From the NCBI RefSeq assembly GCF_000299895.1, contig NZ_AMRG01000009.1:1-64000 (forward strand): a DNA stretch of 64,000 bases. The letters are read 5' to 3'. The DNA is from Idiomarina xiamenensis 10-D-4 (GTDB taxonomy: Bacteria > Pseudomonadota > Gammaproteobacteria > Enterobacterales > Alteromonadaceae). A program made the translations under genes and the position numbers. Below, one piece after another: positions 1 to 13,317 of the stretch. Within the stretch, counting starts at the first letter, position 1. Each line of letters opens with the position of its first letter. The notes below the pieces were generated by a model. That model searched no databases, was not told the DNA's origin, and was given only the letters and a program-made list of their open reading frames with translations.

Positions 1-56
1 GCTTAACTAATGAGTGTCCGTTTTAAAAAGGAACTCAAAATTTAGTCGTTAAAAGC

Positions 57-569
57 TTAACCTTCCCGACTTGCGCTAAAAAGACAAGTATTATGAGTCC
101 ATATTTCTACTTCACCGTTTGCTCTTTGCAATTCGTTTTGAACCCTTTTTGATAAATTATCAAGTGTGGTTCCATAAATCAGAAGAATGGCGCGCTGATA
201 GTTTGCGTGTTGAACAAACGCATTCAATGTTTCAATGTCTTTAGCTATGCCTTTTGATGAACAGTTTCCAGGCTTTACTTCCATCACTAAATAGTTTTCA
301 TCCATCGTACCTGGAACATGAACTAAAAAATCAGGCTTTAAGTTATCTAGTCCATTACCACGAACTAAGGGATGACCACCTTTATCAATTTCACCACATA
401 GCGAGTACATCGACTCCTTAGGCCAATGAACTCTCATTTGGTGATATAACTCGTAACAGTAAACTCTCTCTCGGTACGTTACTTTTTCGGAACCAGCTAT
501 TGGGAGCTGAAAGTAATTCTCCTTCAAATTAGCTGTAGCTTTTCTTAAAGTTTCATCAAATTGATCCAT
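57..569 (-). CDS. PD-(D/E)XK nuclease-like protein, probable cargo of the Tn7-like element
   Basis: A 170-residue soluble protein with no signal peptide. It shows the layout of the restriction-endonuclease fold: a helix with an acidic residue (CYELYHQ, Glu40), then PD (Pro79-Asp80, in KPDFLVHV), then E-V-K (Glu97-Lys99, in VMEVKPG). These are the usual metal and catalytic residues of PD-(D/E)XK enzymes, so DNA cleavage or a degenerate relative is inferred. The specific family is not recognised. TnsA of Tn7 has the same fold and a similar DFLV...KP stretch, but is about 100 residues longer, so I favour a cargo or defence nuclease over TnsA. It lies 19 bp downstream of the 89-residue gene on the same strand, suggesting co-transcription. 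Its ribosome-binding site is weak. Confidence 0.6.
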   Translation of the reverse strand: MDQFDETLRKATANLKENYFQLPIAGSEKVTYRERVYCYELYHQMRVHWPKESMYSLCGEIDKGGHPLVRGNGLDNLKPDFLVHVPGTMDENYLVMEVKPGNCSSKGIAKDIETLNAFVQHANYQRAILLIYGTTLDNLSKRVQNELQRANGEVEIWTHNTCLFSASREG

Positions 570-588
570 AGAGAAGGTCCAGGTGAAG

Positions 589-858
589 TTATTGAGTACG
601 ACTCTTTATCACTGCCTGATACTGTTCCCAAACACCGTTCTCCACATCTCTTTGCGCCGTATCAACTAAAGCTTTAAGTGGATCAATTCCACCTTCGATT
701 GCTGCATCTCTCTGAGTAAGATCTTCAACCATATATGAGTATCCATTAGCAGGCTTCCCATCTAAAAATGCCTTCACTTTTATTCTGTTTTCATCAGCCA
801 TAATTCGTATTTCATATTCTCTTCCTTGATGAACAAAATACCTATTATCAAATTCCAT
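589..858 (-). CDS. Hypothetical 89-residue protein, partner of the nuclease-like gene
   Basis: Small soluble protein with no signal peptide or membrane segment and no family I recognise. The N-terminal half reads like beta strands (FDNRYFVHQGREYEIRIMADENRIKVKAFLDG). The C-terminal half is helical and charged (DPLKALVDTAQRDVENGVWEQY). The start codon has a good ribosome-binding site (AAGGAA, 8 bases upstream). It is the first gene inward from the Tn7-like end and sits just upstream of the PD-(D/E)XK gene in the same direction. A two-gene cassette is likely; an antitoxin or accessory role is possible but unsupported. Confidence 0.6.
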   Translation of the reverse strand: MEFDNRYFVHQGREYEIRIMADENRIKVKAFLDGKPANGYSYMVEDLTQRDAAIEGGIDPLKALVDTAQRDVENGVWEQYQAVIKSRTQ

Positions 859-1039
859 ATGTATTTCCTTAATGTCTGAAAATAATTTTTAGATGTAAAA
901 CCTATACTGCCTAGACTTTAATCACCTATCAATTAATTCATTGGTTAAACTGCTACGCACAATGGATCTGGATAAAAAGTTACCTCTCAAACAAAAAATC
1001 CCCACCCAAACCGGAGTGCGATTTGTAGCAAGGATTTTA

Positions 1040-1099
1040 GTATGAGACTTTATTCTCAAGTATGATTCTTTATTACTAGGTATGAAACTTTATTACTAC
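1040..1099 (-). repeat. Three contiguous 20-bp repeats resembling TnsB-binding sites
   Basis: Units at 1080-1099, 1060-1079 and 1040-1059 each contain AATAAAG followed by a variable triplet and CATAC on the minus strand. The AATAAAG cores lie at 1088-1094, 1068-1074 and 1048-1054, exactly 20 bp apart. Tn7's right end carries overlapping TnsB sites of the form ACAATAAAGTCTTAAACT at a similar pitch. The tight packing matches a right rather than a left end, where sites are separated. Confidence 0.7.
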
Positions 1100-1104
1100 G
1101 TTAC

Positions 1105-1126
1105 AAAAAGGGCCTTGCGGCCCTTT
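1105..1126 (-). terminator. Rho-independent terminator of glmUS
   Basis: An 8-bp perfect stem (1107-1114 with 1119-1126, loop 1115-1118) precedes a run of five U on the minus strand. It starts 5 bp past the glmS stop codon and fills the 25 bp between glmS and the putative transposon terminus. Confidence 0.85.
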
Positions 1127-1130
1127 CTTA

Positions 1131-2963
1131 TCACTCTACGGTAACTGACTTCGCCAGGTTCCGCGGTTGGTCGACGTCGGTGCCTTTGATGATGGCGACG
1201 TAGTACGACAACAATTGTAGCGGTACGGTGTAGATGATGGGGGCGATAAGCGGGTCGCAGTGGGCGACGTCGAGCACGTGCAGCGAGTCGTCACTGCCGA
1301 AATGCGCGTTTTTGTCGGCAAACACGTACATGATGCCACCGCGCGCGCGCACTTCTTCAATATTCGATTTCAGCTTTTCTAGCAGCTCATTGTTCGGTGC
1401 CACTACAATCACCGGCATATCTTCGTCAATCAACGCCAGCGGGCCGTGCTTAAGCTCTCCGGCGGCATAGGCCTCGGCGTGAATGTACGAAATCTCTTTT
1501 AGCTTGAGCGCCCCTTCCATGGCAATCGGATACTGGTCACCACGTCCCAAAAACAGGCTATGATCTTTATTAGCGAAGTCCGATGCCAAGGTTTCGATGG
1601 CCTCTTCCAGCGCCAGCGCTTCCTCAATTTTGGCCGGTAGTGACTTCATCGCGGCGACAATTTCGGCTTGCTTATCGGCGCTCATACCACGGTGTTTACC
1701 AATCGCCAGCACCAGCATCAATAAACCGGTTAACTGAGTGGTAAAAGCCTTGGTTGAGGCGACGCCAATTTCGGCACCGGCGCGGGTCAAAAACGCCATA
1801 TCCGACTCGCGTACCATCGACGACGAGCCAACGTTACAAATGGTCAGGCTTGCCCGGTAACCCAGCTCTTTTGATAACCGCAACGCCGCCAATGTATCGG
1901 CAGTCTCGCCGCTTTGCGAGATAGTGACTAACAAGCTGTTTGGATGCACAAACGATTTGCGGTAGCGGAATTCGGACGCAATTTCGACGTTACAGGACAC
2001 ATTGGCTTGTGACTCTAACCAGTAGCGCGCCACCATGGCGGCATGGTAGCTGGTGCCACAGGCGACAATTTGCACATGCTCAATGTCTTTTAAAATGTCT
2101 TCCGCGCCCTGACCAAAAGTGTCGCTAGCAATACTGTCGGTAGTCAAGCGCCCCTCGAGTACATTGCGAATAGCAATCGGCTGTTCGTGAATTTCTTTCA
2201 ACATGAAGTGACGATACTGACCTTTGCCACCAGCGTCGTATGTCACATCCGATTCATGCTGCTCACGCTCAACTAAGTTGTCTTGCTGGTCATAAATACG
2301 AATTTGCGTACGAGTAATTTCCGCAACATCGCCCTCTTCAAGGTACATAAAACGATGCGTGACCGGCAGTAAGGCTAATTGGTCAGAAGCAACAAAGTTC
2401 TCGCCCAACCCCATACCGATCACCAGCGGACTACCCGAACGTGCGACCACCAGTGTTTCTGGCTCACGGGTATCCATAGCAACCATGCCGTAGGCACCGT
2501 GCAATTGTCGCACCGCCGCTTTCACGGCTTCCAACAGGCTGCCACAAGTTTTTCGTTCATGATGAATTAGGTGAGCAATCACTTCGGTATCGGTTTGCGA
2601 ATCAAACTGATATCCCTCGGCTTTTAAAAACTCACGCAAGTGCTCGTGGTTCTCGATAATACCGTTATGCACCACCGCTAATTCGCTACCCGACATGTGC
2701 GGATGCGCGTTACACTCAGTAACGCCGCCGTGAGTTGCCCAACGCGTGTGTGCAATGCCGATAGTACCGTTGGTGCCAGCGCTGGCTTGCGCATCAACTA
2801 AGGCTTGCACTTTACCCACCCGACGCAGGCTGTCCAATTGTCCGTTGGCATCAATCACGGCAATACCGGCTGAATCGTAACCCCGATATTCCAGGCGCTT
2901 TAAGCCCTCAAGCAAAATACTGCTAATACGACGCTCTGAGGTAGCTCCCACAATTCCGCACAT
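1131..2963 (-). CDS. glmS: Glutamine-fructose-6-phosphate aminotransferase (isomerizing)
   Basis: GlmS makes glucosamine-6-phosphate from fructose-6-phosphate and glutamine, the entry step to peptidoglycan and LPS amino sugars. The 610-residue length is normal. It starts MCGIVGA, so Cys2 becomes the N-terminal glutaminase nucleophile. HTRWATHG follows in the glutaminase domain. Two SIS sugar-isomerase domains make up the second half, and the protein ends in the near-invariant LAKSVTVE. That C-terminal coding stretch is what Tn7 TnsD recognises. The gene lies only 22 bp after glmU, so there is no room for a long leader of the kind carrying GlmZ sRNA control in E. coli. It is followed by a strong terminator. 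Confidence 0.97.
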   Translation of the reverse strand: MCGIVGATSERRISSILLEGLKRLEYRGYDSAGIAVIDANGQLDSLRRVGKVQALVDAQASAGTNGTIGIAHTRWATHGGVTECNAHPHMSGSELAVVHNGIIENHEHLREFLKAEGYQFDSQTDTEVIAHLIHHERKTCGSLLEAVKAAVRQLHGAYGMVAMDTREPETLVVARSGSPLVIGMGLGENFVASDQLALLPVTHRFMYLEEGDVAEITRTQIRIYDQQDNLVEREQHESDVTYDAGGKGQYRHFMLKEIHEQPIAIRNVLEGRLTTDSIASDTFGQGAEDILKDIEHVQIVACGTSYHAAMVARYWLESQANVSCNVEIASEFRYRKSFVHPNSLLVTISQSGETADTLAALRLSKELGYRASLTICNVGSSSMVRESDMAFLTRAGAEIGVASTKAFTTQLTGLLMLVLAIGKHRGMSADKQAEIVAAMKSLPAKIEEALALEEAIETLASDFANKDHSLFLGRGDQYPIAMEGALKLKEISYIHAEAYAAGELKHGPLALIDEDMPVIVVAPNNELLEKLKSNIEEVRARGGIMYVFADKNAHFGSDDSLHVLDVAHCDPLIAPIIYTVPLQLLSYYVAIIKGTDVDQPRNLAKSVTVE

Positions 2964-2985
2964 AAATGACTTGTCCTATCTTGGT

Positions 2986-4350
2986 TTATTTTTGCTTTTG
3001 TGGACGTTGCCATCCACTGATATTGCGCTGTTTAGCGCGTGCCACCGCCAGTTCACCGTCAGCGACGTCGCGGGTGATGGTTGAACCGGCGCCCACGGTC
3101 GCTTGCTGACCAATGCTAACCGGTGCCACCAACGAGCTGTTTGAACCGATAAAAGCGCCATCAGCGATGTCGGTAACAAATTTGTTCACGCCATCATAAT
3201 TGCAAGTAATGGTGCCCGCACCAATATTCACCTCGGCACCGATGTTGGCGTCGCCTAAGTAGGTTAGGTGGCTGGCTTTGCTGCCCGCACCCATGCGCGT
3301 TTTCTTAATTTCCACGAAGTTGCCAACTTGTACGCCATCGGCTAGTTCAGCGCCGGGCCGTAAGCGCGCGTACGGTCCAACGTTAACCGTTTCGCCCAGG
3401 CTAGCCCCTTCAATGTGAGAAAACGCCCGGACCCGACTACCACTGCCAATGCGACAGTCTTTTAACACCACGTTAGCTTCGATAACCACGCCATCACCAA
3501 GTTCCACATCACCCTCAAAAGTAACGTTGGCATCGATGACCACGTCTTCACCGCAACGCACGCGCCCGCGAATGTCGATACGGGCTGGGTCTAGTAGGGT
3601 GGCGCCAGCGAGCATCAACTGTTCGGCTTGACGTAACTGATAAGCCCGCTCTAAAGCGGCTAACTGCACGCGATTATTAGCGCCCTCGACTTCGCTGGCT
3701 TGCTGCGGTTGGCAACTTGCAATTTTAACGCCTTCACCGGCGGCCATGGCGACAATATCGGTTAAGTAATATTCGTTTTGCGCGTTGTCATTCGACAACT
3801 TGGCTAACCAACGCTTTAAATACTGCCCCGAAGCCACCAAAATACCGGTATTAGCTTCGCGAATTTGTAGTTGCTCGGCATTGGCGTCTTTTTGCTCGAC
3901 AATCCCCTCAATCGCACCGGCCTTATTGCGCACGATACGACCATAGCCAGTCGCGTCGGGCAGCGTCACGGTTAATAACGCCAGCGCTGACTGCTGCGCC
4001 TGTTGCAATAACTGCTGCAAGGTTTCACTGCGGATCAACGGCACATCGCCGTATAACACCAACACCCGATCCTGAGGCTGAATGTAATCTTGCACTTGCT
4101 GCACGGCATGGCCGGTACCCAACTGTTGGCTTTGCTCAACCCAATTTAGGCGGTGATGTTGCAGCGCTTGTTTTAATTGCTCACCACCGTGGCCATATAC
4201 CACATGAATGGCATCGGCATTGAGACTGCTGGCACAGTCGATAACATGCTCAACCATCGGTTTTTGGGCGACCGGGTGCAACACTTTCGGTAACGCCGAA
4301 CGCATGCGGGTGCCTTTGCCGGCGGCTAATATGACGACGCGTAATGTCAT
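2986..4350 (-). CDS. glmU: Bifunctional UDP-N-acetylglucosamine pyrophosphorylase / glucosamine-1-phosphate acetyltransferase
   Basis: GlmU acetylates glucosamine-1-phosphate and then couples it to UTP, giving UDP-GlcNAc for the cell envelope. The 454-residue protein has the N-terminal uridyltransferase signature LAAGKGTRM (residues 8-16) and [11 protein letters not shown]. The C-terminal half is a left-handed beta helix of imperfect hexapeptide repeats (for example [20 protein letters not shown]) with the acetyltransferase region near NYDGVNKF. It is the first gene of the glmUS unit. The unit lies downstream of atpC on the same strand but is separated from it by a terminator. Confidence 0.97.
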   Translation of the reverse strand: MTLRVVILAAGKGTRMRSALPKVLHPVAQKPMVEHVIDCASSLNADAIHVVYGHGGEQLKQALQHHRLNWVEQSQQLGTGHAVQQVQDYIQPQDRVLVLYGDVPLIRSETLQQLLQQAQQSALALLTVTLPDATGYGRIVRNKAGAIEGIVEQKDANAEQLQIREANTGILVASGQYLKRWLAKLSNDNAQNEYYLTDIVAMAAGEGVKIASCQPQQASEVEGANNRVQLAALERAYQLRQAEQLMLAGATLLDPARIDIRGRVRCGEDVVIDANVTFEGDVELGDGVVIEANVVLKDCRIGSGSRVRAFSHIEGASLGETVNVGPYARLRPGAELADGVQVGNFVEIKKTRMGAGSKASHLTYLGDANIGAEVNIGAGTITCNYDGVNKFVTDIADGAFIGSNSSLVAPVSIGQQATVGAGSTITRDVADGELAVARAKQRNISGWQRPQKQK

Positions 4351-4441
4351 GCTAGATTCTCAACTGGTTGTTTTATACAAATGTAAAGATTGTTAGTGTC
4401 CGCCATTCTAACGGTTTTCGGTAACATTTGCAGGCAAAAAG

Positions 4442-4472
4442 AAAGGCCCACTGGCGTTGCCAATGGGCCTTT
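4442..4472 (-). terminator. Rho-independent terminator of the atp operon
   Basis: The 9-bp arms at 4442-4450 and 4464-4472 enclose an inner TGGC/GCCA stem. On the minus strand the hairpin is followed by CTTTTT. It sits 26 bp past the atpC stop and separates the ATP synthase operon from glmUS. Confidence 0.85.
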
Positions 4473-4498
4473 TCGTTTACTTTACGGATACTGTCGTT

Positions 4499-4915
4499 TT
4501 AGCGACGCAATTTACGCAACACTTCTAGCTGCGCCAATGCACGTGCCAGCTCGGCAGCCGCTTCGGCATAGCTCAAGTCGGTAGACGAATCGGCAATCGC
4601 TTCTTCGGCACGCTTTTTAGCGGCCAGCGCTTGCTCTTCGTCTAGCTCGTTGGCGCGTACCGCGACATCGGCCAGTACCGTGACGTTATGGGGTTGAACT
4701 TCCAACACACCACCAGCCACATACATTAACTGCTCAGCACCGTCTTCTTTAACCAAGCGCACCATACCCGGTTTGATCTTGGTTAATAATGGCGCGTGAC
4801 CTGGGTAAATACCCAGCTCACCCTCGCTACCCGTAACTTGCACGGTAGCCACTTTGCCCGAGAACAATTTTGCCTCGGCGCTGACTACCTCAAGCTGTAC
4901 CGTTTTAGCCGCCAT
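4499..4915 (-). CDS. atpC: F1F0 ATP synthase epsilon subunit
   Basis: Epsilon is the small rotor subunit of F1 that couples the gamma shaft to the c-ring and can inhibit ATP hydrolysis. The 138 residues have the family's N-terminal beta sandwich ([34 protein letters not shown]) and a C-terminal helical hairpin rich in Ala, Glu and Leu. It is the last gene of the operon, 17 bp after atpD, with a strong GGAGG ribosome-binding site. Confidence 0.97.
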   Translation of the reverse strand: MAAKTVQLEVVSAEAKLFSGKVATVQVTGSEGELGIYPGHAPLLTKIKPGMVRLVKEDGAEQLMYVAGGVLEVQPHNVTVLADVAVRANELDEEQALAAKKRAEEAIADSSTDLSYAEAAAELARALAQLEVLRKLRR

Positions 4916-4932
4916 GCAAACCTCCTAAGTGC

Positions 4933-7223
<2,291 letters not shown>

Positions 7224-7280
7224 GACGAATCTCCTGTTAACTCAACGACAAATGGCCGCTAACACAGCGGCCACCGACTG

Positions 7281-8822
7281 TTACCACGATTGCGTCTGCT
7301 TGAATTTTTCAAGCGCCGCTTTCAATTTGGTTTCGATGTCGTCGTTATAGTTACCGGTTTTATTAATCTCGGCCATCAGGTCTTTTTGCTCGCTGTTCAT
7401 ATAAGCCAGCAATGACGCTTCAAAATCGCCGATCTTGTCTTGCGCAACGTCTTTCAAGAAGCCTTTCTCAACCGAGAAGATAGACACCGCCATATCGGCA
7501 ACGCTCATCGGCTCAAATTGTTTTTGCTTCATCAGTTCGGTTACGCGCTGACCATGCTCTAACTGCGCACGAGTCGCTTCGTCAAGGTCAGAGGCAAATT
7601 GCGCGAAGGCCGCCAATTCACGATACTGAGCCAAGGCCAAACGAATACCGCCACCCAATTTCTTGATGACTTTAGTCTGTGCCGCACCACCTACACGCGA
7701 TACCGAGATACCAGCGTTAACCGCAGGACGAATACCTGAGTTAAACAAGTCAGTTTCTAAGAAAATCTGACCGTCGGTGATCGAGATAACGTTGGTCGGT
7801 ACGAATGCCGATACGTCACCAGCTTGAGTTTCGATGATCGGTAATGCGGTCAATGAACCGGTTTGACCTTTCACTTCACCGTTGGTGTATTTTTCTACAT
7901 AATCGGCGTTAACTCGCGCTGCACGCTCTAGTAAGCGTGAATGTAGATAGAAAACATCACCTGGATAAGCTTCACGACCTGGCGGACGACGTAACAGCAA
8001 TGAAATTTGACGATAAGCAACGGCTTGCTTAGACAAATCATCATAAACGATTAACGCATCTTCACCGCGGTCACGGAAGAATTCACCCATGGTACAACCG
8101 GCATATGCTGACAGATATTGCAGCGCGGCTGATTCTGACGCCGAAGCGGCAACCACGATAGTGTTTTCCAGTGCGCCGTGCTCTTCCAGCTTGCGTACTA
8201 CCTGAGCGATAGTCGACGCTTTCTGGCCGATAGCCACGTACACACACTTAATACCCGAGTCTTTTTGGTTGATGATGGCATCAACAGCCAATGCGGTTTT
8301 ACCGGTCTGACGGTCACCGATGATCAACTCACGCTGACCACGACCGATTGGGATCATCGCATCGATAGACTTATAACCGGTTTGTACCGGCTGGTCGACA
8401 GATTGACGATCGATAACGCCGGGGGCGATTTTCTCGATAGGTTCACGGCCTTCGGCTTCGATAGGACCTTTACCGTCAATCGGCTCACCCAGCGTGTTAA
8501 CCACACGGCCCAGCAGGTTACGACCTACTGGCACTTCTAGGATACGACCCGTTGTTTGAACTTTGTCGCCTTCTTGCAAATCTGCGTACGGGCCCATAAC
8601 AACGGCGCCGACAGAGTCGCGTTCCAGGTTCAAAGCGATAGCGTAACGGTTACCCGGTAATTCAATCATTTCGCCTTGCATACAATCGGCTAAGCCGTTG
8701 ATGCGAATGATACCGTCGGTAACAGACACGATGGTGCCTTCGTTACGAGCTTCACTGCTTACGTCGAACTTCTCAATACGTTTTTTGATCAGTTCTGCGA
8801 TTTCATTTGAATTCAGTTGCAT
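7281..8822 (-). CDS. atpA: F1F0 ATP synthase alpha subunit
   Basis: Alpha forms the alternating non-catalytic nucleotide-binding positions of the F1 hexamer. The P-loop GDRQTGKT and the [26 protein letters not shown] segment are both present. The open frame extends upstream to 8891, but I place the start at 8822 ([16 protein letters not shown]). This gives 513 residues, the usual length, has GGGGA upstream, and avoids overlap with atpH, which ends at 8836. Confidence 0.97.
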   Translation of the reverse strand: MQLNSNEIAELIKKRIEKFDVSSEARNEGTIVSVTDGIIRINGLADCMQGEMIELPGNRYAIALNLERDSVGAVVMGPYADLQEGDKVQTTGRILEVPVGRNLLGRVVNTLGEPIDGKGPIEAEGREPIEKIAPGVIDRQSVDQPVQTGYKSIDAMIPIGRGQRELIIGDRQTGKTALAVDAIINQKDSGIKCVYVAIGQKASTIAQVVRKLEEHGALENTIVVAASASESAALQYLSAYAGCTMGEFFRDRGEDALIVYDDLSKQAVAYRQISLLLRRPPGREAYPGDVFYLHSRLLERAARVNADYVEKYTNGEVKGQTGSLTALPIIETQAGDVSAFVPTNVISITDGQIFLETDLFNSGIRPAVNAGISVSRVGGAAQTKVIKKLGGGIRLALAQYRELAAFAQFASDLDEATRAQLEHGQRVTELMKQKQFEPMSVADMAVSIFSVEKGFLKDVAQDKIGDFEASLLAYMNSEQKDLMAEINKTGNYNDDIETKLKAALEKFKQTQSW

Positions 8823-8835
8823 GCTCAAGTCCCCA

Positions 8836-9369
8836 TTAGGATTGCAGTGCATGGGCAAGACGTTCAAGCTTGCCGCGCACGGTGCCGTCAATCACGGTAT
8901 CACCGGCTTTAATGACTAAACCGCCGACAATCGACGAATCCACACTGCAATTCAGCTTAATTTTGCGTTGCAGACGCTGTTCCAAAGCTTTTGAAATAGC
9001 CGTTTGTTGTGCTTTCAGCAGTTTCACTGCCGACGTCACATCAACCGTAACTTCGCGCTCATACTCGGCACGAAACGTCTGATATAAAGTGTCCACCGCC
9101 GGTAAGGCCAGCAGCCGATCGTTGTCGGCCATGACGCGAATGAAGTTCTGCGCGTGAGCGTCCAGTTGTTCTTCGCAGACGCCGAGGAATACCTCGGCGA
9201 CCTTATCAGCAGCGGCAGCGCTTTTCAGAAAAGCGACCATGGTGTCGTCTTTAGCTACCGCGGCAGCAAAAGCTATCATGTCACTCCACTGTTCTACTGC
9301 GCTGTGCTCTATTGCAAAATCAAAAGCTGCTTTTGCATAGGGGCGAGCGACCGTAGTCAAATCTGACAT
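8836..9369 (-). CDS. atpH: F1F0 ATP synthase delta subunit
   Basis: Delta joins the top of F1 to the b-subunit stalk. It has 177 residues, starting [21 protein letters not shown], the family signature at the N-terminus. The C-terminal region [34 protein letters not shown] is also characteristic. It sits between atpF and atpA with a GAGGGG ribosome-binding site. Confidence 0.96.
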   Translation of the reverse strand: MSDLTTVARPYAKAAFDFAIEHSAVEQWSDMIAFAAAVAKDDTMVAFLKSAAAADKVAEVFLGVCEEQLDAHAQNFIRVMADNDRLLALPAVDTLYQTFRAEYEREVTVDVTSAVKLLKAQQTAISKALEQRLQRKIKLNCSVDSSIVGGLVIKAGDTVIDGTVRGKLERLAHALQS

Positions 9370-9386
9370 ATGCGCAAACCCCTCGA

Positions 9387-9857
9387 TTACAGATCAGCGA
9401 CCAGTTTTTCAACAATGTCACTGTGAGCGCTTTTATCAATTTCACGCTCAATGATTTTTTCTGCGCCAGCGATTGCCAGAACAGCCACTTGCTTGCGTAA
9501 TTCTTCACGAATACGGTTGCGTTCAGCTTCAACTTCAGCGTGACCAGCAGCAACGACTTTCTCGCGCTCCTCGTGACCGCGTTGAATTTCTTCTTCAACG
9601 ATGGTGTTGCCACGCTTTTTCGCCTGCTCGATGATCTCAGCAGCCTGTTGTTTAGCTTCTTTCAGCTGTTCAGCGATTTCCTGCTGGGCCTTTTCATAGT
9701 CTTTTTGGGCACGTTCGCCCGCAGACAGGCCATCAGCAATTTTTTTCTGACGCTCTTCGATAGCGTTGATGATCGGTGGCCACACGAATTTCATGCAGAA
9801 CCACACGAACACGATAAACGCGATCGTTTGACCTATAAGAGTAGCGTTGATATCCAC
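9387..9857 (-). CDS. atpF: F1F0 ATP synthase b subunit
   Basis: The b subunit is the peripheral stalk holding F1 stationary against F0. One N-terminal membrane segment ([24 protein letters not shown]) is followed by a long charged helix rich in Glu, Lys, Ala and Gln that dimerises as a coiled coil. The length is 156 residues, the same as E. coli. The start codon is GTG, with a strong GGAGGT 9 bases upstream. Confidence 0.96.
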   Translation of the reverse strand: MDINATLIGQTIAFIVFVWFCMKFVWPPIINAIEERQKKIADGLSAGERAQKDYEKAQQEIAEQLKEAKQQAAEIIEQAKKRGNTIVEEEIQRGHEEREKVVAAGHAEVEAERNRIREELRKQVAVLAIAGAEKIIEREIDKSAHSDIVEKLVADL

Positions 9858-9895
9858 AACGGACCTCCTTTACGTTGGTGACCGTCGAATCGCAA

Positions 9896-10200
<305 letters not shown>

Positions 10201-10207
10201 AAAAGGA

Positions 10208-11393
<1,186 letters not shown>

Positions 11394-11460
11394 GGCGTTA
11401 GACAAGGCGAATTACCCACGGTTGACGCCCACGTAAAGGGCATACTAAAAAACTCGCGCT

Positions 11461-11489
11461 AGTATAAAGATTTGTCTCGTAAATGCAAA
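11461..11489 (-). promoter_or_regulatory. Probable sigma70 promoter of the atp operon
   Basis: On the minus strand TTTGCA (11489-11484) and TATACT (11466-11461) are separated by 17 bp, about 70 bp upstream of atpI. The -10 matches 5 of 6 consensus bases and the -35 matches 4 of 6. Confidence 0.5.
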
Positions 11490-11565
11490 CGAAATCGGCG
11501 CCCAGCAAGCGAAAGTCGGGCGTTCAACAATTCGTTAACAAGCCCTAAGTCTCTGCTGAGGTTGA

Positions 11566-12447
11566 TTATTTTATGTGCGACAGAATGCCATCAAGTTCAT
11601 CCAGACTGGTGTAACTGATGACCAGCTTGCCTTGCCCTTTGCGACCATGATTAATCGCGACCCGGGCACCTAGCTTATCGCTAAGGTTTTGCTCGAGGTG
11701 TTGGATATTGGGGTCTGGCTCGGCTTTGGGGGTGTCTTTGGGTGGTTCAAGCGTACGTCTTACCAGTTTTTCGGCTTCACGTACGGTCAGTTCTTTAGCC
11801 GCGATGGTGTGTGCAACATCACGCTGCTGGTCGCCCTGTAGCGCTAACAATAATTTGGCGTGGCCCAAATCGATGTCGCCACGTTCCAGCAACGTTTTAA
11901 CATCACTTTCTAAGTTATTTAAACGCAATAAGTTGGTCACCGTAGTCCGCGACTTACCGACCGCCGAGGCGACATCCTGGTGGGTCATTTGAAATTCGTC
12001 TAACAAGCGTTGCAAGGCAATCGCTTCTTCCATCGCATTTAAATCTTCACGCTGGATATTCTCGATCAGGGCAATCGCGATTGCCGCTTCGTCGGGTACG
12101 TCTTTGACCAAACACGGCACATCACTGAGCTTGGCCAGTTGTGCCGCACGCCAACGCCGTTCGCCGGCGATGATTTCGAAACTGTCGGCGCCCAATTTGC
12201 GAACCACGATAGGTTGGATAATACCTTGCGCTTTTACCGATGCGGCTAAATCTTCTAACGCCTCGGGCGACATGTCTTTACGCGGTTGATATTTGCCCGG
12301 AGTCAGCTGCTCGACCGGCAGTTTCTGCAGCTCGCCTTTTACCGCTGGCTGTTTACCACTGGCATCGTCGCTAGCCGACTGACGCTGTTGGCTGTTGGTT
12401 AAAAGGGCATCTAAGCCGCGTCCTAAACCGCGTTTTTTAGCTGACAT
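11566..12447 (-). CDS. parB: Chromosome partitioning protein ParB
   Basis: ParB binds parS sites near the origin, spreads using CTP, and is moved by ParA. The N-terminal KKRGLGRGLDALL stretch contacts ParA. GERRWRAAQLA is the arginine-rich CTP-binding patch. ASAVGKSRTTVTNLLRL is the helix-turn-helix that reads parS, and the C-terminal region dimerises. The ATG at 12447 (MSAKKRG, 293 residues) is preferred over the TTG at 12459. It lies 51 bp after parA. Its likely targets are the two perfect parS sites in recF. Confidence 0.95.
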   Translation of the reverse strand: MSAKKRGLGRGLDALLTNSQQRQSASDDASGKQPAVKGELQKLPVEQLTPGKYQPRKDMSPEALEDLAASVKAQGIIQPIVVRKLGADSFEIIAGERRWRAAQLAKLSDVPCLVKDVPDEAAIAIALIENIQREDLNAMEEAIALQRLLDEFQMTHQDVASAVGKSRTTVTNLLRLNNLESDVKTLLERGDIDLGHAKLLLALQGDQQRDVAHTIAAKELTVREAEKLVRRTLEPPKDTPKAEPDPNIQHLEQNLSDKLGARVAINHGRKGQGKLVISYTSLDELDGILSHIK

Positions 12448-12498
12448 GTTTTTGCTCAATCCTTGTCATGACTTTCTTAAAACAATGGCCCGCAAGCC

Positions 12499-13296
12499 TT
12501 AATTAGCGGCTGCTTGCGCTTGTTTTTTGCTTTGCTCTGCACGCCGAATAATTTCACCGGCTAACGATAAATAAGCGCGCGCACCGGTGGACGATTTATC
12601 ATAATACATCGCCGGCGCTCCAAAGCTGGGGGCTTCCGCCAAACGCACATTACGTGGAATAACGGTACGATACACTTTATCGCCAAAGTGCTGTTTTAAT
12701 TGTTCCGACACATCGTTCGCTAAGCGATTACGTGGATCGTACATGGTCCGCAAAATGCCCTCGATGGTTAACTTAGGGTTAACCGCATCGGCCAGTTGGT
12801 TAACGGTATCCATCAACGCCGTCAGACCTTCTAAGGCATAGTACTCACACTGCATTGGCACCAAAATCGAATCGGCAGCGGCCATTGCGTTAACCGTCAG
12901 CATACTTAACGACGGTGGACAATCGATAAAAATGAAGTCGTAGTAATCTTGTACCGCTTCTAGCGCTTTACGTAGACGTAATTCACGGGCAAACACTTCC
13001 ATCAACTTGATTTCTGCGGCGGTGGCATCACCGTTGGCGGCTATCAGGTGATACTTGCCGTTAGTTTCGGCAACTAACACCTCTTTGGCCGGTTTTTCAT
13101 CGACTAACAAGTCGTAAATGGTATGTTCGACGTCGTATTTATCGACACCGCTTCCCATGGTCGCGTTACCCTGCGGGTCCAGATCGATGAGCAATACTTT
13201 GCGCTTGGTCGCCGCCATTGAGGCCGCTAAATTGACAGCCGTCGTGGTTTTGCCGACGCCGCCTTTTTGGTTTGCAATTGCAATCACTCTAGCCAC
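12499..13296 (-). CDS. parA: Chromosome partitioning ATPase ParA
   Basis: ParA is a deviant-Walker ATPase that forms DNA-bound gradients to segregate ParB-parS complexes. [14 protein letters not shown] (residues 11-24) is the deviant Walker A with signature Lys11. [18 protein letters not shown] is the Walker B region. 265 residues and no N-terminal DNA-binding domain make it the chromosomal type. The start is GTG with AGGTCG upstream. It sits in the rsmG-parA-parB order common near gammaproteobacterial origins. Confidence 0.96.
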   Translation of the reverse strand: MARVIAIANQKGGVGKTTTAVNLAASMAATKRKVLLIDLDPQGNATMGSGVDKYDVEHTIYDLLVDEKPAKEVLVAETNGKYHLIAANGDATAAEIKLMEVFARELRLRKALEAVQDYYDFIFIDCPPSLSMLTVNAMAAADSILVPMQCEYYALEGLTALMDTVNQLADAVNPKLTIEGILRTMYDPRNRLANDVSEQLKQHFGDKVYRTVIPRNVRLAEAPSFGAPAMYYDKSSTGARAYLSLAGEIIRRAEQSKKQAQAAAN

Positions 13297-13317
13297 GGGT
13301 GTTACGACCTCTTATGG

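Larger units (their letters stand above)
1..1105 (-). mobile_element. Right-end portion of a Tn7-like element inserted at the glmS attachment site
   Basis: Read on the minus strand away from glmS, a terminus beginning TGT at position 1105 lies 25 bases past the glmS stop codon. It is followed by three 20-bp repeats with the core AATAAAG. In Tn7 the right end also starts TGT, has 11 bases before the first AATAAAG of a TnsB site, and lies about 25 bp past glmS in the glmS-proximal orientation. Spacing, core and location all agree here. The two genes inside (589-858, 57-569) read inward and are AT-richer than the housekeeping genes, as cargo would be. No tns gene and no left end are in the window, so the element's extent, completeness and mobility are unknown. 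The Tn7 comparison is from memory of the published end. Confidence 0.7.

Noticed and set aside
57-569. The 170-residue protein as TnsA of the Tn7-like element
   Set aside because: It shares the nuclease fold motifs but is much shorter than TnsA, and no tnsB follows inward in the visible DNA.
1136-1360. Small open frames antisense to or out of frame within glmS, and similar frames inside other genes
   Set aside because: They lack ribosome-binding sites and family features and are shadows of strongly conserved genes.
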